From: Kribbella aluminosa
GTDB taxonomy: Bacteria; Actinomycetota; Actinomycetes; Propionibacteriales; Kribbellaceae
DNA: 64,000 nt
Direction of reading: 5' to 3'
Assembly (NCBI RefSeq): GCF_017876295.1
Contig: NZ_JAGINT010000002.1
Location: forward strand, 2,356,001 to 2,420,000
A program made the position numbers and the translations under genes. The notes under the pieces are model-generated. The model was not told where the DNA came from and made no database searches. It was given only the letters and a program-made list of their open reading frames with translations. Positions within the stretch are counted from its first letter, which is position 1. Every line of letters begins with the position of its first letter. Shown here piece by piece: positions 33,835 to 41,578 of the stretch.

Positions 33835-34866
33835 ATGCCGAAGCGGGCCAGCATGAGTGACGTCGCGCGGGTCGCGGGCGTCTCGCTGACCACGGCGTCG
33901 CGGGCGCTGAACGGCGTCGGCCGGGTGTCCGCGGAGACCCGGGCCCGGGTGATCGAGACCGCGGAGCGGCTGCAGTTCCAGCCGGACATGCTGGCGCGGT
34001 CGTTCGTCACCGGCCGGAGCTTCATCGTCGGCGTCCTCGCCGAGTCCGCGCTGGGCCGGTTCAGCATGCCGCTGATCATGGGGGCGACCAACTATCTCGG
34101 GCGGGAGAACATCGCCACCGTCACGCTCGACGCGCGGGGTACGCCGCGGGTCCTGAACGACTACCTGAAACGGCTCCGGTCGCGCCGGATCGACGGCCTG
34201 CTGGTCGTCGGCGACGATCCGAACCGGGCCAGCCTGGTGCTGTCCGAGGACTTCGCCGTACCGGTGGTGTTCGCGTCCTCGTCCGCCACACCGGAGACCG
34301 ACTACGTGGTCGCGCCGGACAACCGCGGCGCCGGGCGGGCGGCCGCCGAGTACCTGATCGGGCTCGGCCGCCGGAACATCGCCCACGTCACCGCGGCCGT
34401 CCACGAACCGGCCGTCGACGCGCGGGTCGAGGGGTTCACCGACGCGATGCGGTCCGCCGGGATGCCGATCGCGATGGGCGGCCCGCTGTACGGAAGCTAC
34501 CGGCAGGGCTGGGGCCTGAACGCGGGGGAGCGGATCCTCGCCGGCGGCCGGCCCGTCGACGCGATCTTCGCCGCCAACGACGAGATCGCGATCGGCCTGT
34601 TCGCGACCTTCCACCGGCACGGCGTCCGGGTCCCCGACGACATCGCGATCGTCGGCTACGACAACCGGCTGGCCGGCGTGATGCGCCCCGACCACCCGCT
34701 CAGCACCTTCGACCCCGACCTCAGCATCGTCGGCGAACGCGCCGCCGAACGCCTCCTGCAGGCCATCGGCGGCACCACCACCCCCGGCATCCACTACGTC
34801 CAGCCCACCTTCGTCGAAGGCCGCTCCACCATCGGCCCCACCCTCGAGCCGTACGACATCCTCTGA
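33835..34866 (+). CDS. LacI-family transcriptional regulator of the polysaccharide locus
   Basis: 343 residues. The N-terminal helix-turn-helix reads SMSDVARVAGVSLTTASRAL (about 6-25), with a hinge helix near LQFQPDMLARS. The periplasmic-binding-like core has IDGLLVVGDD, VVAPDNRGAGRAAAEYL, DAIFAANDEIAIG and DIAIVGYDN. ATG 33835 follows ACAGGAGG; the frame is open upstream but without domain content. It is placed to repress itself, the esterase and, through shared sites, both secreted hydrolases (inference). Confidence 0.92.
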   Translation: MPKRASMSDVARVAGVSLTTASRALNGVGRVSAETRARVIETAERLQFQPDMLARSFVTGRSFIVGVLAESALGRFSMPLIMGATNYLGRENIATVTLDARGTPRVLNDYLKRLRSRRIDGLLVVGDDPNRASLVLSEDFAVPVVFASSSATPETDYVVAPDNRGAGRAAAEYLIGLGRRNIAHVTAAVHEPAVDARVEGFTDAMRSAGMPIAMGGPLYGSYRQGWGLNAGERILAGGRPVDAIFAANDEIAIGLFATFHRHGVRVPDDIAIVGYDNRLAGVMRPDHPLSTFDPDLSIVGERAAERLLQAIGGTTTPGIHYVQPTFVEGRSTIGPTLEPYDIL

Positions 34867-35446
34867 CGCAAACCCGAGGCTGCTTTGGTGCCAGCTCCCC
34901 TTGCAGCGGAGGCCATTCGAGAGGTTCAGCCGTCACCGTGCCCCTTTACCAACGGTATGCGGGGCGTGAACGGGCAATTTCAAGGGTGAACCGGGTCTTC
35001 TGCGCTCCGCGCGGCAGCCGGATCGACGCGTCCAGGCCGGCGTGCTGGTCGTTTCGCGCGGAGAGGACTGCGCCGGGCCGGGCCCCGGAACTGCCACTTG
35101 AGTTGTGGAGGTGTTGTGGATGGCCCGTGGCCTGGGTTGCCGCGGCAGTTGCAGCGTGAGTTCTGGCTGTTGGTGCGTGCTGGTGCGGAGTATGCGGATG
35201 TCAGCTCGGCCGAGGGTGCGCCCTCGGCCGAGCGCTTGCCAAAGGCAAGTACCCGCGCCGCCCGCGTGCTGTGCGCCGCTTCCACTGCGTGCCACCTGCT
35301 GCGTGCCGTGCGCCGCATACCGTTCAGGGCCGGGCCGCGCCGAAAGCCGTCCAGTGAGACCGACGCCAGGGCGAAGAAACTGGACGTCCTTTCGTCGAGA
35401 TGCCGGTACGTCGGAGCGGCGGGTGGCGGGGCGATTCCCGACCTGG
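34867..35446. other. Gene-poor stretch with hairpins
   Basis: 580 bases without a convincing gene. Open frames on both strands lack ribosome sites, family motifs and normal third-position bias. It contains a 13-bp perfect hairpin (35204-35233) and a 6-bp hairpin (35235-35249) in tandem. It may be a decayed gene or a regulatory RNA locus; I cannot tell which. Confidence 0.45.
35204..35249. repeat. Two adjacent hairpins
   Basis: GCTCGGCCGAGGG (35204-35216) and its exact complement (35221-35233) with a TGCG loop are followed at once by CTTGCC-AAA-GGCAAG (35235-35249). Such stems would stop or pause transcription in either direction or fold as a structured RNA. Confidence 0.65.
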
Positions 35447-36013
35447 TTACCAGAGCTTGTCGATGGTGCCTGGGTGGAGCGGGATGCGGGCGTTGTCGAA
35501 GGACGGCGCGGCCTGTTGGGCGTCGGGGCTGAAGAAGGCTCCGAGGGCAACCTTGTCGAAGGCCGGTTGGTCGCTGGGGAACGGGTCGTTGGGGGTGCCA
35601 CCGATCAGGGTGGTGCCGGGGAGGTGGTGCCAGCCGGCGGATTCGTAGAACGGCAGCAGTGGGCGGTCGCAGGTGAAGATGCCGAGGTCCAGGTGCTCGT
35701 CGATCATCGTGGTGCGGGCGGCCGTGACCAGGCGGTGGCCGTGGCCCTGGCCGCGGAGGTCGGCGCGGGTGACGACCGTACTGAGGCCGCCGGCCTGGAA
35801 GGTGTTGCCGGCGTGCCGGAGCTCCTTGCGCAGGATGTCCAGGGCGGCCACCACCACGCCGTCGTCGACGAGGAGCATCGACAGCGGCCGGAGTGCCGGG
35901 TCGTGGACGGGTCCGTCCGTGGGATCACCCGGCCAGGCCTGGTTCTGGAGCGCGTGGACCTGGCGGCGGAGGGCTTCGGGTACGGCGGATTCGGCGTACG
36001 ACTCGATCCGCAT
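35447..36013 (-). CDS. GNAT-family N-acetyltransferase
   Basis: 188 residues. The acetyl-CoA loop is in TVVTRADLRGQGHGHRLV (about 85-102), preceded by the beta-4 strand LSTVV, and followed by GIFTCDRPLLPFYESAGWH, the usual GNAT end motif. ATG 36013 shares one base with the TetR stop (TGATG), so the two are co-translated. The substrate is unknown; the position behind a TetR regulator suggests resistance or modification. Confidence 0.83.
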   Translation of the reverse strand: MRIESYAESAVPEALRRQVHALQNQAWPGDPTDGPVHDPALRPLSMLLVDDGVVVAALDILRKELRHAGNTFQAGGLSTVVTRADLRGQGHGHRLVTAARTTMIDEHLDLGIFTCDRPLLPFYESAGWHHLPGTTLIGGTPNDPFPSDQPAFDKVALGAFFSPDAQQAAPSFDNARIPLHPGTIDKLW

Positions 36014-36633
36014 CAGCTGGTCTTGAGGGTGTGCAGGCCGTGCCAGAGCAGGTCCTGGAGGGTACGGGCGACCTTCTCGGGCGTCGGCGGGTTCGCGCTG
36101 CGGGTCCGCCAGATCGCGAGCCGTTCGGTGGCGCCGGAGATGCTCTGGGCAACGATCTGGATCTCGTCGTCGTCGGCCGGGCGGTCCGCCGGTACGTTCA
36201 TCCGGACCATGGTGGCGATCAGCTCGATGAAGGCCGCCCGTACCTCGTCGGTGGCCTCCGCGGCCGGTCCCGCGCTCAGCATGCCCTCGTCGACCAGCAC
36301 CGACCACGCCTGCGGGTGCTCGTCGAGGAACCGGAACCAGGCCAGGAAACCGGCGTACAGCGCGTCCTCGGCGTTCGCGGCCGCCATCACCGCGTCGGCG
36401 ACGGTGTCCAGCAGTTGCCCGCGGAGCCGCGCCAGGCAGGCGAGGAACAGGCCGTCCTTCGAGCCGTAGTACTGGTAGATCAGCGGTTTCGACACCCCGA
36501 CCTGCGCGGCGACGTCGTCCATCGAGGTGCCCTGGTACCCGCGTTCGCCGAAGATCCGCTCGGCGGCCTCGAGGATCTCCCGCTCGCGGGCGGCCCGGTC
36601 GCGCCGGCGCTTGGGTGCGGTGGTGGACGTCAC
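36013..36633 (-). CDS. TetR-family transcriptional regulator
   Basis: 206 residues. The DNA-binding part is REREILEAAERIFGERGYQG then VAAQVGVSKPLIYQYYGSKDGLF (about 17-65). An all-helical ligand domain follows. It is divergent from the monooxygenase gene, with a perfect 8-bp-arm dyad in the 64-base gap, the expected site for autoregulation and for control of the monooxygenase. GNAT is co-transcribed downstream. Confidence 0.92.
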   Translation of the reverse strand: MTSTTAPKRRRDRAAREREILEAAERIFGERGYQGTSMDDVAAQVGVSKPLIYQYYGSKDGLFLACLARLRGQLLDTVADAVMAAANAEDALYAGFLAWFRFLDEHPQAWSVLVDEGMLSAGPAAEATDEVRAAFIELIATMVRMNVPADRPADDDEIQIVAQSISGATERLAIWRTRSANPPTPEKVARTLQDLLWHGLHTLKTS

Positions 36634-36658
36634 TTGCGAAGTCTAACTGACTCCGAGT

Positions 36659-36677
36659 AACTTACTGGGAGTAAGTT
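36659..36677. promoter_or_regulatory. TetR operator candidate
   Basis: AACTTACT (36659-36666), spacer GGG, AGTAAGTT (36670-36677): a perfect 19-bp dyad, AT-rich against its surroundings, midway between the divergent tetR-like and monooxygenase starts. Confidence 0.7.
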
Positions 36678-36697
36678 CTAGCCGAGGGAGGCCCGGA

Positions 36698-38152
36698 ATG
36701 AGCGAGCAGCACCGGATCGTGGTGGTCGGCACCGGATTCGCGGGGATCGGGATGGCGGTCCGGCTGAAGCAGGCCGGGTACGACGACTTCGTCGTCCTGG
36801 AGCGCGCGGACGACGTCGGCGGCACCTGGCGGGACAACACCTACCCGGGCTGCCGGTGTGACGTGCCGTCGCACCTGTACTCGTTCTCGTTCGCGCCGAA
36901 CCCGGAGTGGTCGTCGACGTTCTCGCCGCAGCCCGAGATCGAGGACTACCTGCGCAAGGTCACCGACGCGTTCGGCGTCCGCCCGCACATCCGCTTCGGC
37001 CACGCCGTCGAGACCGCCGACTGGGTGGACGGCAAGTGGCAGGTCGTGACGAGCCAGGGCACCTTCACCGCGGACGTCCTGCTCTCCGGGATGGGCCCGC
37101 TCGCGGAGCCGTCGCACCCGAAGCTGCCCGGGATCGAGGACTTCGAGGGCGAGGTCTTCCACTCCGCCCGCTGGAACCACGACCTGAACCTCGGCGGCCG
37201 CAAGGTCGCGGTGATCGGCACCGGTGCCTCGGCGATCCAGTTCGTGCCGGCGATCCAGCCGGAGGTCGAGGAACTGCACCTGTTCCAGCGGACGCCGCCG
37301 TGGGTGATGCCGCGGCCGGACCGGAAGATCTCCGCGGCCGAGAAGGCGATCTACCGGCGCTTCCCGCTGGCGCAGAAGGCAATCCGGGCCGGCATCTACT
37401 GGGGACGCGAGTCGATGGTGCTCGGGTTCGCGAAGCTGCCCGCGATCATGAAGCAGGCGCAGAAGGTCGCCGAGAAGCACCTCGCCCACCAGGTCCGCGA
37501 CCCGTTGCTGCGGGCCAAGCTCACCCCCGACTTCACCCTCGGCTGCAAGCGCGTGCTGATCTCCGACGACTACTATCCGGCGGTCGCGCGGCCGAACGTC
37601 GAGGTGGTCACCGACGCGATCGCCGAGGTGACGCCGACCGGCATCATCACCTCCGACGGTGTGAAGCACGAGGTCGACACGATCATCTACGGCACCGGCT
37701 TCAAGGTCACCGACCTGCCGGTGATGGACATGGTGCACGGCCGCGACGGGGTCTCGCTGCGGCAGGCGTGGACCGACGGCATGGAGGCCCACCTCGGTAC
37801 GGCGATCAACGGCTTCCCGAACTTCTTCATGCTGATCGGGCCGAACACCGGCCTCGGGCACAGCTCGATGGTGTTCATGATCGAGTCCCAGATCGCCTAC
37901 ATCGTCGACGCGCTGCGGACCATGGATGCGCAGGGTTTGCGGGAGGTCGAGGTACGGCGGGACGTGCAGCGCGCGTTCGTCGACGGGGTCCGGGCGTCGA
38001 TGCGGAACACGGTCTGGACCCGCGGCGGCTGCAGCAGCTGGTACCTCGACTCCGAGGGCCGGAACACCACGCTCTGGCCGTCGTTCACGTTCCGGTTCCG
38101 GCGGCTGACGCGGCGCTTCGATCCTTCGGAATATCAGACTCTCGTTATGTGA
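36698..38152 (+). CDS. Flavin-dependent Baeyer-Villiger-type monooxygenase
   Basis: 484 residues. FAD-binding GTGFAGIG (11-18), the group's GGTWRDNTYPGCRCDVPSHLY stretch (41-61), the Baeyer-Villiger fingerprint FEGEVFHSARW (149-159) where the usual WP/WD ends in Asn, and a second NAD(P)H Rossmann motif VIGTGASA (about 172-179). GTGF near residue 330 and GPNTGLGHSS near 385 are also typical. It would insert oxygen next to a carbonyl, turning a ketone into an ester. The alpha/beta hydrolase and CoA-transferase further on could process such an ester and acid (inference). Confidence 0.9.
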   Translation: MSEQHRIVVVGTGFAGIGMAVRLKQAGYDDFVVLERADDVGGTWRDNTYPGCRCDVPSHLYSFSFAPNPEWSSTFSPQPEIEDYLRKVTDAFGVRPHIRFGHAVETADWVDGKWQVVTSQGTFTADVLLSGMGPLAEPSHPKLPGIEDFEGEVFHSARWNHDLNLGGRKVAVIGTGASAIQFVPAIQPEVEELHLFQRTPPWVMPRPDRKISAAEKAIYRRFPLAQKAIRAGIYWGRESMVLGFAKLPAIMKQAQKVAEKHLAHQVRDPLLRAKLTPDFTLGCKRVLISDDYYPAVARPNVEVVTDAIAEVTPTGIITSDGVKHEVDTIIYGTGFKVTDLPVMDMVHGRDGVSLRQAWTDGMEAHLGTAINGFPNFFMLIGPNTGLGHSSMVFMIESQIAYIVDALRTMDAQGLREVEVRRDVQRAFVDGVRASMRNTVWTRGGCSSWYLDSEGRNTTLWPSFTFRFRRLTRRFDPSEYQTLVM

Positions 38153-38169
38153 CATCGAGCGTGTTACAT
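38147..38169. promoter_or_regulatory. Imperfect dyad ATGTGACA ... TGTTACAT before the membrane-protein gene
   Basis: ATGTGACA (38147-38154) and TGTTACAT (38162-38169) form an inverted repeat with one mismatch, about 40 bases before the GTG at 38207. The half-site TGTTACAT recurs in the perfect dyad at the MerR/membrane-protein divergent promoter (41501-41520). Confidence 0.45.
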
Positions 38170-38206
38170 TCGATCGGTCGGATAGTCCGGATGATCGGAG
38201 TGCACG

Positions 38207-39502
38207 GTGCTGCCACTGCACGGGATCGGCGGTCGAGGGGACCTGCCGGTGCCGCTGTGGCTGGCGATCTACTCCGCCGGCGCCGCGGTCGCGGTGTCGT
38301 TCTTCGCGCTGGCCGCGTTCTGGTCGCGCCCGCGGTTCGAGGGGACCGCGGGCGCGCCGCTGACTGTCTGCACGCGGATTGTCGACAATCGGATCGTTCG
38401 CATCGTGCTCAAGGCGCTCGGTGTCGCGGCGCTCGCGTTGTTGCTCGGCGCCGCCTGGTTCGGGAACCCGACGCGGAATCCCGCGCCGACCTGGTTGTAC
38501 GTGTGGATCTGGGTCGGGATCATCCCGCTCTCCCTGCTCTGCGGCCCGATCTGGCGGCTCGCGAACCCGTTGCGGACGATCGCCGGCCTGGTACGGCGTC
38601 CGTCGTACCGGCGACTGCCCGGCCGGGTCGCGTACTGGCCGGCCGTCGTGGGGCTGGCCGGGTTCCTCTGGCTGGAACTCGTGTACCCGGACGGGTCGGA
38701 CCCGCGGGTGGTCGCGATCGCGGTCACCGCCTACGCCGTCGTGAATGTTGCCGCGGGCATCGTGTACGGCCCGGCCTGGTTCGCGATCGGGGACAGCTTC
38801 GAGGTGTACGCCGACGTACTGGCGCGGCTGAGTCCTGTTGGCCGCACCAATGGTCAGCTCGTACTGCGTAACCCGCTCGCCGGGCTGGCGACGCTGCCAC
38901 AGCGGCCGGGGATCGTCGGGCTGCTGTGTTTGTTGCTCGGGTCAACGGTCTTCGACGGGATCTCGCGCTGGTCGGCGTGGTCGCAGCGCACGGGGGAGCT
39001 CGATCGCCCGCAGCATCTTGCCGTGTACACACTCGGGCTGATCGTCGCGGTGGCGATCGTCGCCGGGCTGTTCCTGCTCGCCGCGCGGACCACCGGCGCC
39101 GCGCAGATCCGGCCGGGCCGGATCGGATCCGCCGGGCTGCCCGGGGCGTTCGTACACTCGCTGGTGCCGATCGCGATCGGGTACGCCGTGGCGCACTACT
39201 TCTCGTTCGCGATGTTCCAGGGGCAGGACGGCTGGCTGCTCGCGACCGACCCGTTCGGGCGCGGCTGGGACCTGTTCGGGACGAGCGGGGCGCGGATCGA
39301 CTACGCGTTCCTCGGGACCGGTCTGATCGCGGGTGTGCAGATCGGCGCGATCGTGCTCGGGCATGTGCTGGGCGTGGTGTCAGCGCACGACCGCGCGACG
39401 GCGCTGTTCCGGCGCCGGCAGTTGCGGCGGGCGCAGTACCCGATGCTGGCCGCGATGGTCGCGTTCACCGCCGGCGGGATCGCACTGGTGACGGCCTCAT
39501 GA
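38207..39502 (+). CDS. Multi-pass integral membrane protein of unknown function
   Basis: 431 residues with about ten to eleven hydrophobic helices. I do not recognise a transporter family. Charged loops contain RLANPLRTIAGLVRRPSYRR near residue 120 and FQGQDGWLLATDPFGRGWDL near residue 340. It starts 54 bases after the monooxygenase on the same strand, at a GTG preceded by a modest GGAG site, and is followed with ATGA overlap by a 53-residue membrane protein. The second large membrane protein at 41579 and shared dyads suggest one system. Confidence 0.8.
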   Translation: MLPLHGIGGRGDLPVPLWLAIYSAGAAVAVSFFALAAFWSRPRFEGTAGAPLTVCTRIVDNRIVRIVLKALGVAALALLLGAAWFGNPTRNPAPTWLYVWIWVGIIPLSLLCGPIWRLANPLRTIAGLVRRPSYRRLPGRVAYWPAVVGLAGFLWLELVYPDGSDPRVVAIAVTAYAVVNVAAGIVYGPAWFAIGDSFEVYADVLARLSPVGRTNGQLVLRNPLAGLATLPQRPGIVGLLCLLLGSTVFDGISRWSAWSQRTGELDRPQHLAVYTLGLIVAVAIVAGLFLLAARTTGAAQIRPGRIGSAGLPGAFVHSLVPIAIGYAVAHYFSFAMFQGQDGWLLATDPFGRGWDLFGTSGARIDYAFLGTGLIAGVQIGAIVLGHVLGVVSAHDRATALFRRRQLRRAQYPMLAAMVAFTAGGIALVTAS

Positions 39503-39660
39503 TCGCGCTGCACCTGGGTGGGATCCCCGAGACCGCGATGGTCCTCGGCCCGGTGTTCCTGATCATCGCCTTCATCCGCATCGCCCGCCGCAACGAGGCA
39601 ACCCTCCCCGACGACGAGGACGATTGGGACGCGGACCTCGGCGATCTTCCCCATAAGTGA
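39499..39660 (+). CDS. Small single-span membrane protein
   Basis: 53 residues. One hydrophobic helix (AMVLGPVFLIIAFIRIA, about 13-29), then a basic patch (RRN) and a strongly acidic tail (LPDDEDDWDADLGDLP). The ATG overlaps the stop of the large membrane protein by four bases, so it is translated with it and may be a small subunit. A hairpin terminator follows directly. Confidence 0.75.
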   Translation: MIALHLGGIPETAMVLGPVFLIIAFIRIARRNEATLPDDEDDWDADLGDLPHK

Positions 39661-39692
39661 GGCCCGGAGGACCCCCTGCGGTCCGCCGGGCC
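39661..39692. terminator. Terminator after the small membrane protein
   Basis: GGCCCGGAGGACC (39661-39673) pairs with GGTCCGCCGGGCC (39680-39692), one mismatch, 6-nt loop, starting right after the stop codon and ending 20 bases before the convergent small-protein gene. Confidence 0.75.
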
Positions 39693-39712
39693 CCACTCCG
39701 TTCCCCGTTGGT

Positions 39713-39934
39713 TCAGGCAGCCAGAGCTGGTTCGTAGGTGCCGCTGAGGCGCGGCAGGTCGGTGCTGGTGACGAGCTTGGCGAGTTCGGCGCAGCCGGCC
39801 GCCAGGGCGGACTCCAGGGTCGGCCACCTGTCGACGCACCAGTACGGGTCGTCCGGCTGCCGGTCGTTGTCGTCGTCGATGTCGGCACACCAGCCGCCGG
39901 TGCGGACGTGGTGGACGTGGAGCCGGAGCTTCAT
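39713..39934 (-). CDS. Small acidic protein, paralogue of the protein at 22037-22216
   Basis: 73 residues: MKLRLHVHHVRTGGWCADID, then DDNDRQPDDPYWCVDRWPTL, then an Ala/Leu helix. It aligns with the 59-residue protein at 22 kb over LH...RT..W.AD.DD..D.QPD.P.W and the following AL.A.C.EL.KL helix, and adds a 15-residue C-terminal tail (TDLPRLSGTYEPALAA). Function unknown. Its ATG lies 13 bases after the stop of a 36-codon basic ORF on the same strand. Confidence 0.7.
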   Translation of the reverse strand: MKLRLHVHHVRTGGWCADIDDDNDRQPDDPYWCVDRWPTLESALAAGCAELAKLVTSTDLPRLSGTYEPALAA

Positions 39935-39947
39935 CTGAGTGCTGCCT

Positions 39948-40058
39948 TCAGAACGGTAGCTTGCGGCCGGACGGCGTCCGGAGGTCGAGGGTCTGGTCCT
40001 GCGTCTGGCGGCGGGTCGTGCTGGTGCGGGGCCGCCGACGGATCTGGATCTGGCGCAT
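39948..40058 (-). CDS. Probable 36-residue Arg/Gln-rich small protein
   Basis: A short ORF starting at ATG 40058 with an excellent ribosome site (GGAGGAAGAGG). The product begins MRQIQIRRRPRTSTTRRQTQ and ends TPSGRKLPF. It lies 13 bases upstream of the small acidic protein gene and is read in the same direction. A strongly basic peptide beside a strongly acidic one suggests the two may bind. It could instead be a regulatory leader ORF. Confidence 0.5.
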   Translation of the reverse strand: MRQIQIRRRPRTSTTRRQTQDQTLDLRTPSGRKLPF

Positions 40059-40360
40059 CCTCTTCCTCCTGCCTGGTGTTTGTCTGACAGCTACACGCTC
40101 CCGCATGAGGCCCGGTTCACACATGCGGAGGATTACCTATCCATCCCTTGACTTTCCCTAAGGGAAGACGCTGAGTCCGCCGTACCGGTTCCCTAGCCAA
40201 CCGACGGAGAAACCACGATCTACGGCGAATCGGCCCTAGGCCTGAGCCGCCGCCTCCCGCGCAAGCACCCGCTGCGAGGAGACGACGGACGAGCGGAGGC
40301 CTGTGGTCGCCGGTCCCGGGTGCCGGGGGATGGATCTCGGGGTCGGGAGGTACTTCTTCG
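40059..40360. other. Intergenic region with orphan MerR-type promoter
   Basis: About 300 bases without an intact gene. It carries the promoter of the small-protein pair (leftward) and a rightward MerR-type promoter at 40148-40178. The sequence after that promoter has a ribosome-like GACGGAG but no usable start codon. Confidence 0.45.
40148..40178 (+). promoter_or_regulatory. MerR-type promoter, no intact gene behind it
   Basis: TTGACT (40148-40153) is followed by the dyad TTCCCT-A-AGGGAA (40154-40166) placed inside a long spacer before a weak -10 (TGAGTC, 40172-40177). A dyad inside an extended -35/-10 spacer is the hallmark of MerR-family sites. Confidence 0.45.
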
Positions 40361-40735
40361 GTGCGGGCCGAGGCTGAGGCGGCCGACTTCGCCGAAGCGA
40401 TCGAGGCCGCGACGTCCAGGCGGATGTCGGCAGCGAACTTCCTGGAGGCCGCGGTGGCGATGGACAGCGCCCGGGATCCCGTGGTGAGTCGCCGGTTCGA
40501 CGAGCTCGTCGCTGCGGCCGAGATCGAGGTGGACCCGGTGGCCGAGGCGCAGGTCCGGATCGCCCGCGAGGCCTATCGCGACTTCGGCAAGGGCAGCGGC
40601 CATCCCGCGGGCCTCAACTTCGGTGACTGCTTCGCGTATGCCCTCGCCAAGGAAGCGGGCGAGCCTCTGCTGTTCAAGGGCAAGGACTTCATCCACACCG
40701 ACCTGGCTGCAGCCCTGCCCGGCTCAGCCGGTTGA
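40361..40735 (+). pseudogene. N-terminally truncated PIN-domain (VapC-like) toxin
   Basis: The visible 124 codons match the middle and end of VapC: AANFLEAAVAMD (second acidic residue), then AREAYRDFGKGSGHPAGLNFGDCFAYALA (third and fourth acidic residues, about 70-98), ending LLFKGKDFIHTDL. The first strand with the essential Asp (normally DTSA) is absent, and the upstream in-frame sequence is unrelated. No antitoxin gene is visible. The remnant overlaps the MerR stop by 12 bases on the opposite strand. Confidence 0.7.
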
Positions 40736-41476
40736 GGGCAGGCCTCTGGGCTCGAGGCCCAGTTCTTCGTAGGCGACTTGTTCTATTTCGCGGGCCATGG
40801 CTTCGCGGAAGGCGGCGACGAGGGCCTGGCCGGCCAGGGGGATGATGCCTTCGAGGGTGCGCTGGATGTCGGGCCAGCCGTCGGCGGGCATCCCGGCGGC
40901 GGTGAAGTCGCGCCAGACGGTCGAGCGGAACAGTTCGACGTACGTCTTCGCGACCGCGTCGGCCTGCGTGAACAGCTTCGGCAGCATCTCGAAGATCGCC
41001 TGCATCGGGACGCCGAGCTTGATCACCTCGAGGCCGGTGCGGAGCAGGTCGGGGTTCCGGATCCGCAGCCGGCCGTCCGGCAGCCGCTCCGCGATGCCCA
41101 GTTCGACGATCTGCGCGATCACCGCCGGATCGTGCGGTACGCCGGCCCGCTCGGCGAGCTGGTGCTCGTCGAGCTCCTCCGGCTCGGCCGGGGTCCACGG
41201 GTTCACCAGCGTCTCGAACACGCCGAGCGCGAGCTCGCCGTCCGGCAGTTCGCCCATCATCCGCTCGACCGCGGCCAGCGTGTAGCCCTTGTCGAGCAGC
41301 TCCCGGACCAGGGTCAGGCGGGCCACGTGCTCGGGTCCGTAGTACCCGGTCCGGCCGACCAGCCGGGGCGGCGCGATCAGCCCCCGCCCGGCGTACGCGC
41401 GCACGTTCCGCACCGTCATGCCCACCTTCGCGGCGAGCTGGTCGACGGTCAGCTCCTCGTCCGGCTTTCGTTCCAC
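40724..41476 (-). CDS. MerR-family transcriptional regulator with extended C-terminal domain
   Basis: 250 residues. The N-terminal MerR winged helix reads TVDQLAAKVGMTVRNVRAYA, then GLIAPPRLVGRTGYYGPEH (about 9-50) and a dimerisation helix near LVRELLDKGYTLAAVERMMG. The C-terminal 150 residues are helical with no metal-binding Cys pair, so a small organic ligand is more likely. I favour GTG 41476 (GGAAG upstream); a start at 41521 would overlap the divergent dyad. It is divergent from the 620-residue membrane protein and probably controls it. Confidence 0.85.
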   Translation of the reverse strand: MERKPDEELTVDQLAAKVGMTVRNVRAYAGRGLIAPPRLVGRTGYYGPEHVARLTLVRELLDKGYTLAAVERMMGELPDGELALGVFETLVNPWTPAEPEELDEHQLAERAGVPHDPAVIAQIVELGIAERLPDGRLRIRNPDLLRTGLEVIKLGVPMQAIFEMLPKLFTQADAVAKTYVELFRSTVWRDFTAAGMPADGWPDIQRTLEGIIPLAGQALVAAFREAMAREIEQVAYEELGLEPRGLPSTG

Positions 41477-41500
41477 CCTTGACAGTCTTCCAGACTCCAC

Positions 41501-41519
41501 GTTACATAGTGTATGTAAC
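41501..41519. promoter_or_regulatory. Perfect 19-bp dyad between MerR and membrane-protein genes
   Basis: GTTACATA (41501-41508), spacer GTG, TATGTAAC (41512-41519). It is AT-rich, in the divergent promoter region, and shares the TGTTACAT half-site with the dyad before the membrane-protein gene at 38207. Confidence 0.7.
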
Positions 41520-41578
41520 ATGCTTCATGGCGCATGTCCCGAATGCCCTGAACTGAATGCCCCTGGAGGAGACCGCCG

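Noticed and set aside
34938-35318. Short frames in the gene-poor stretch as hypothetical genes
   Set aside because: No ribosome sites, no family features and no codon bias typical of this genome.
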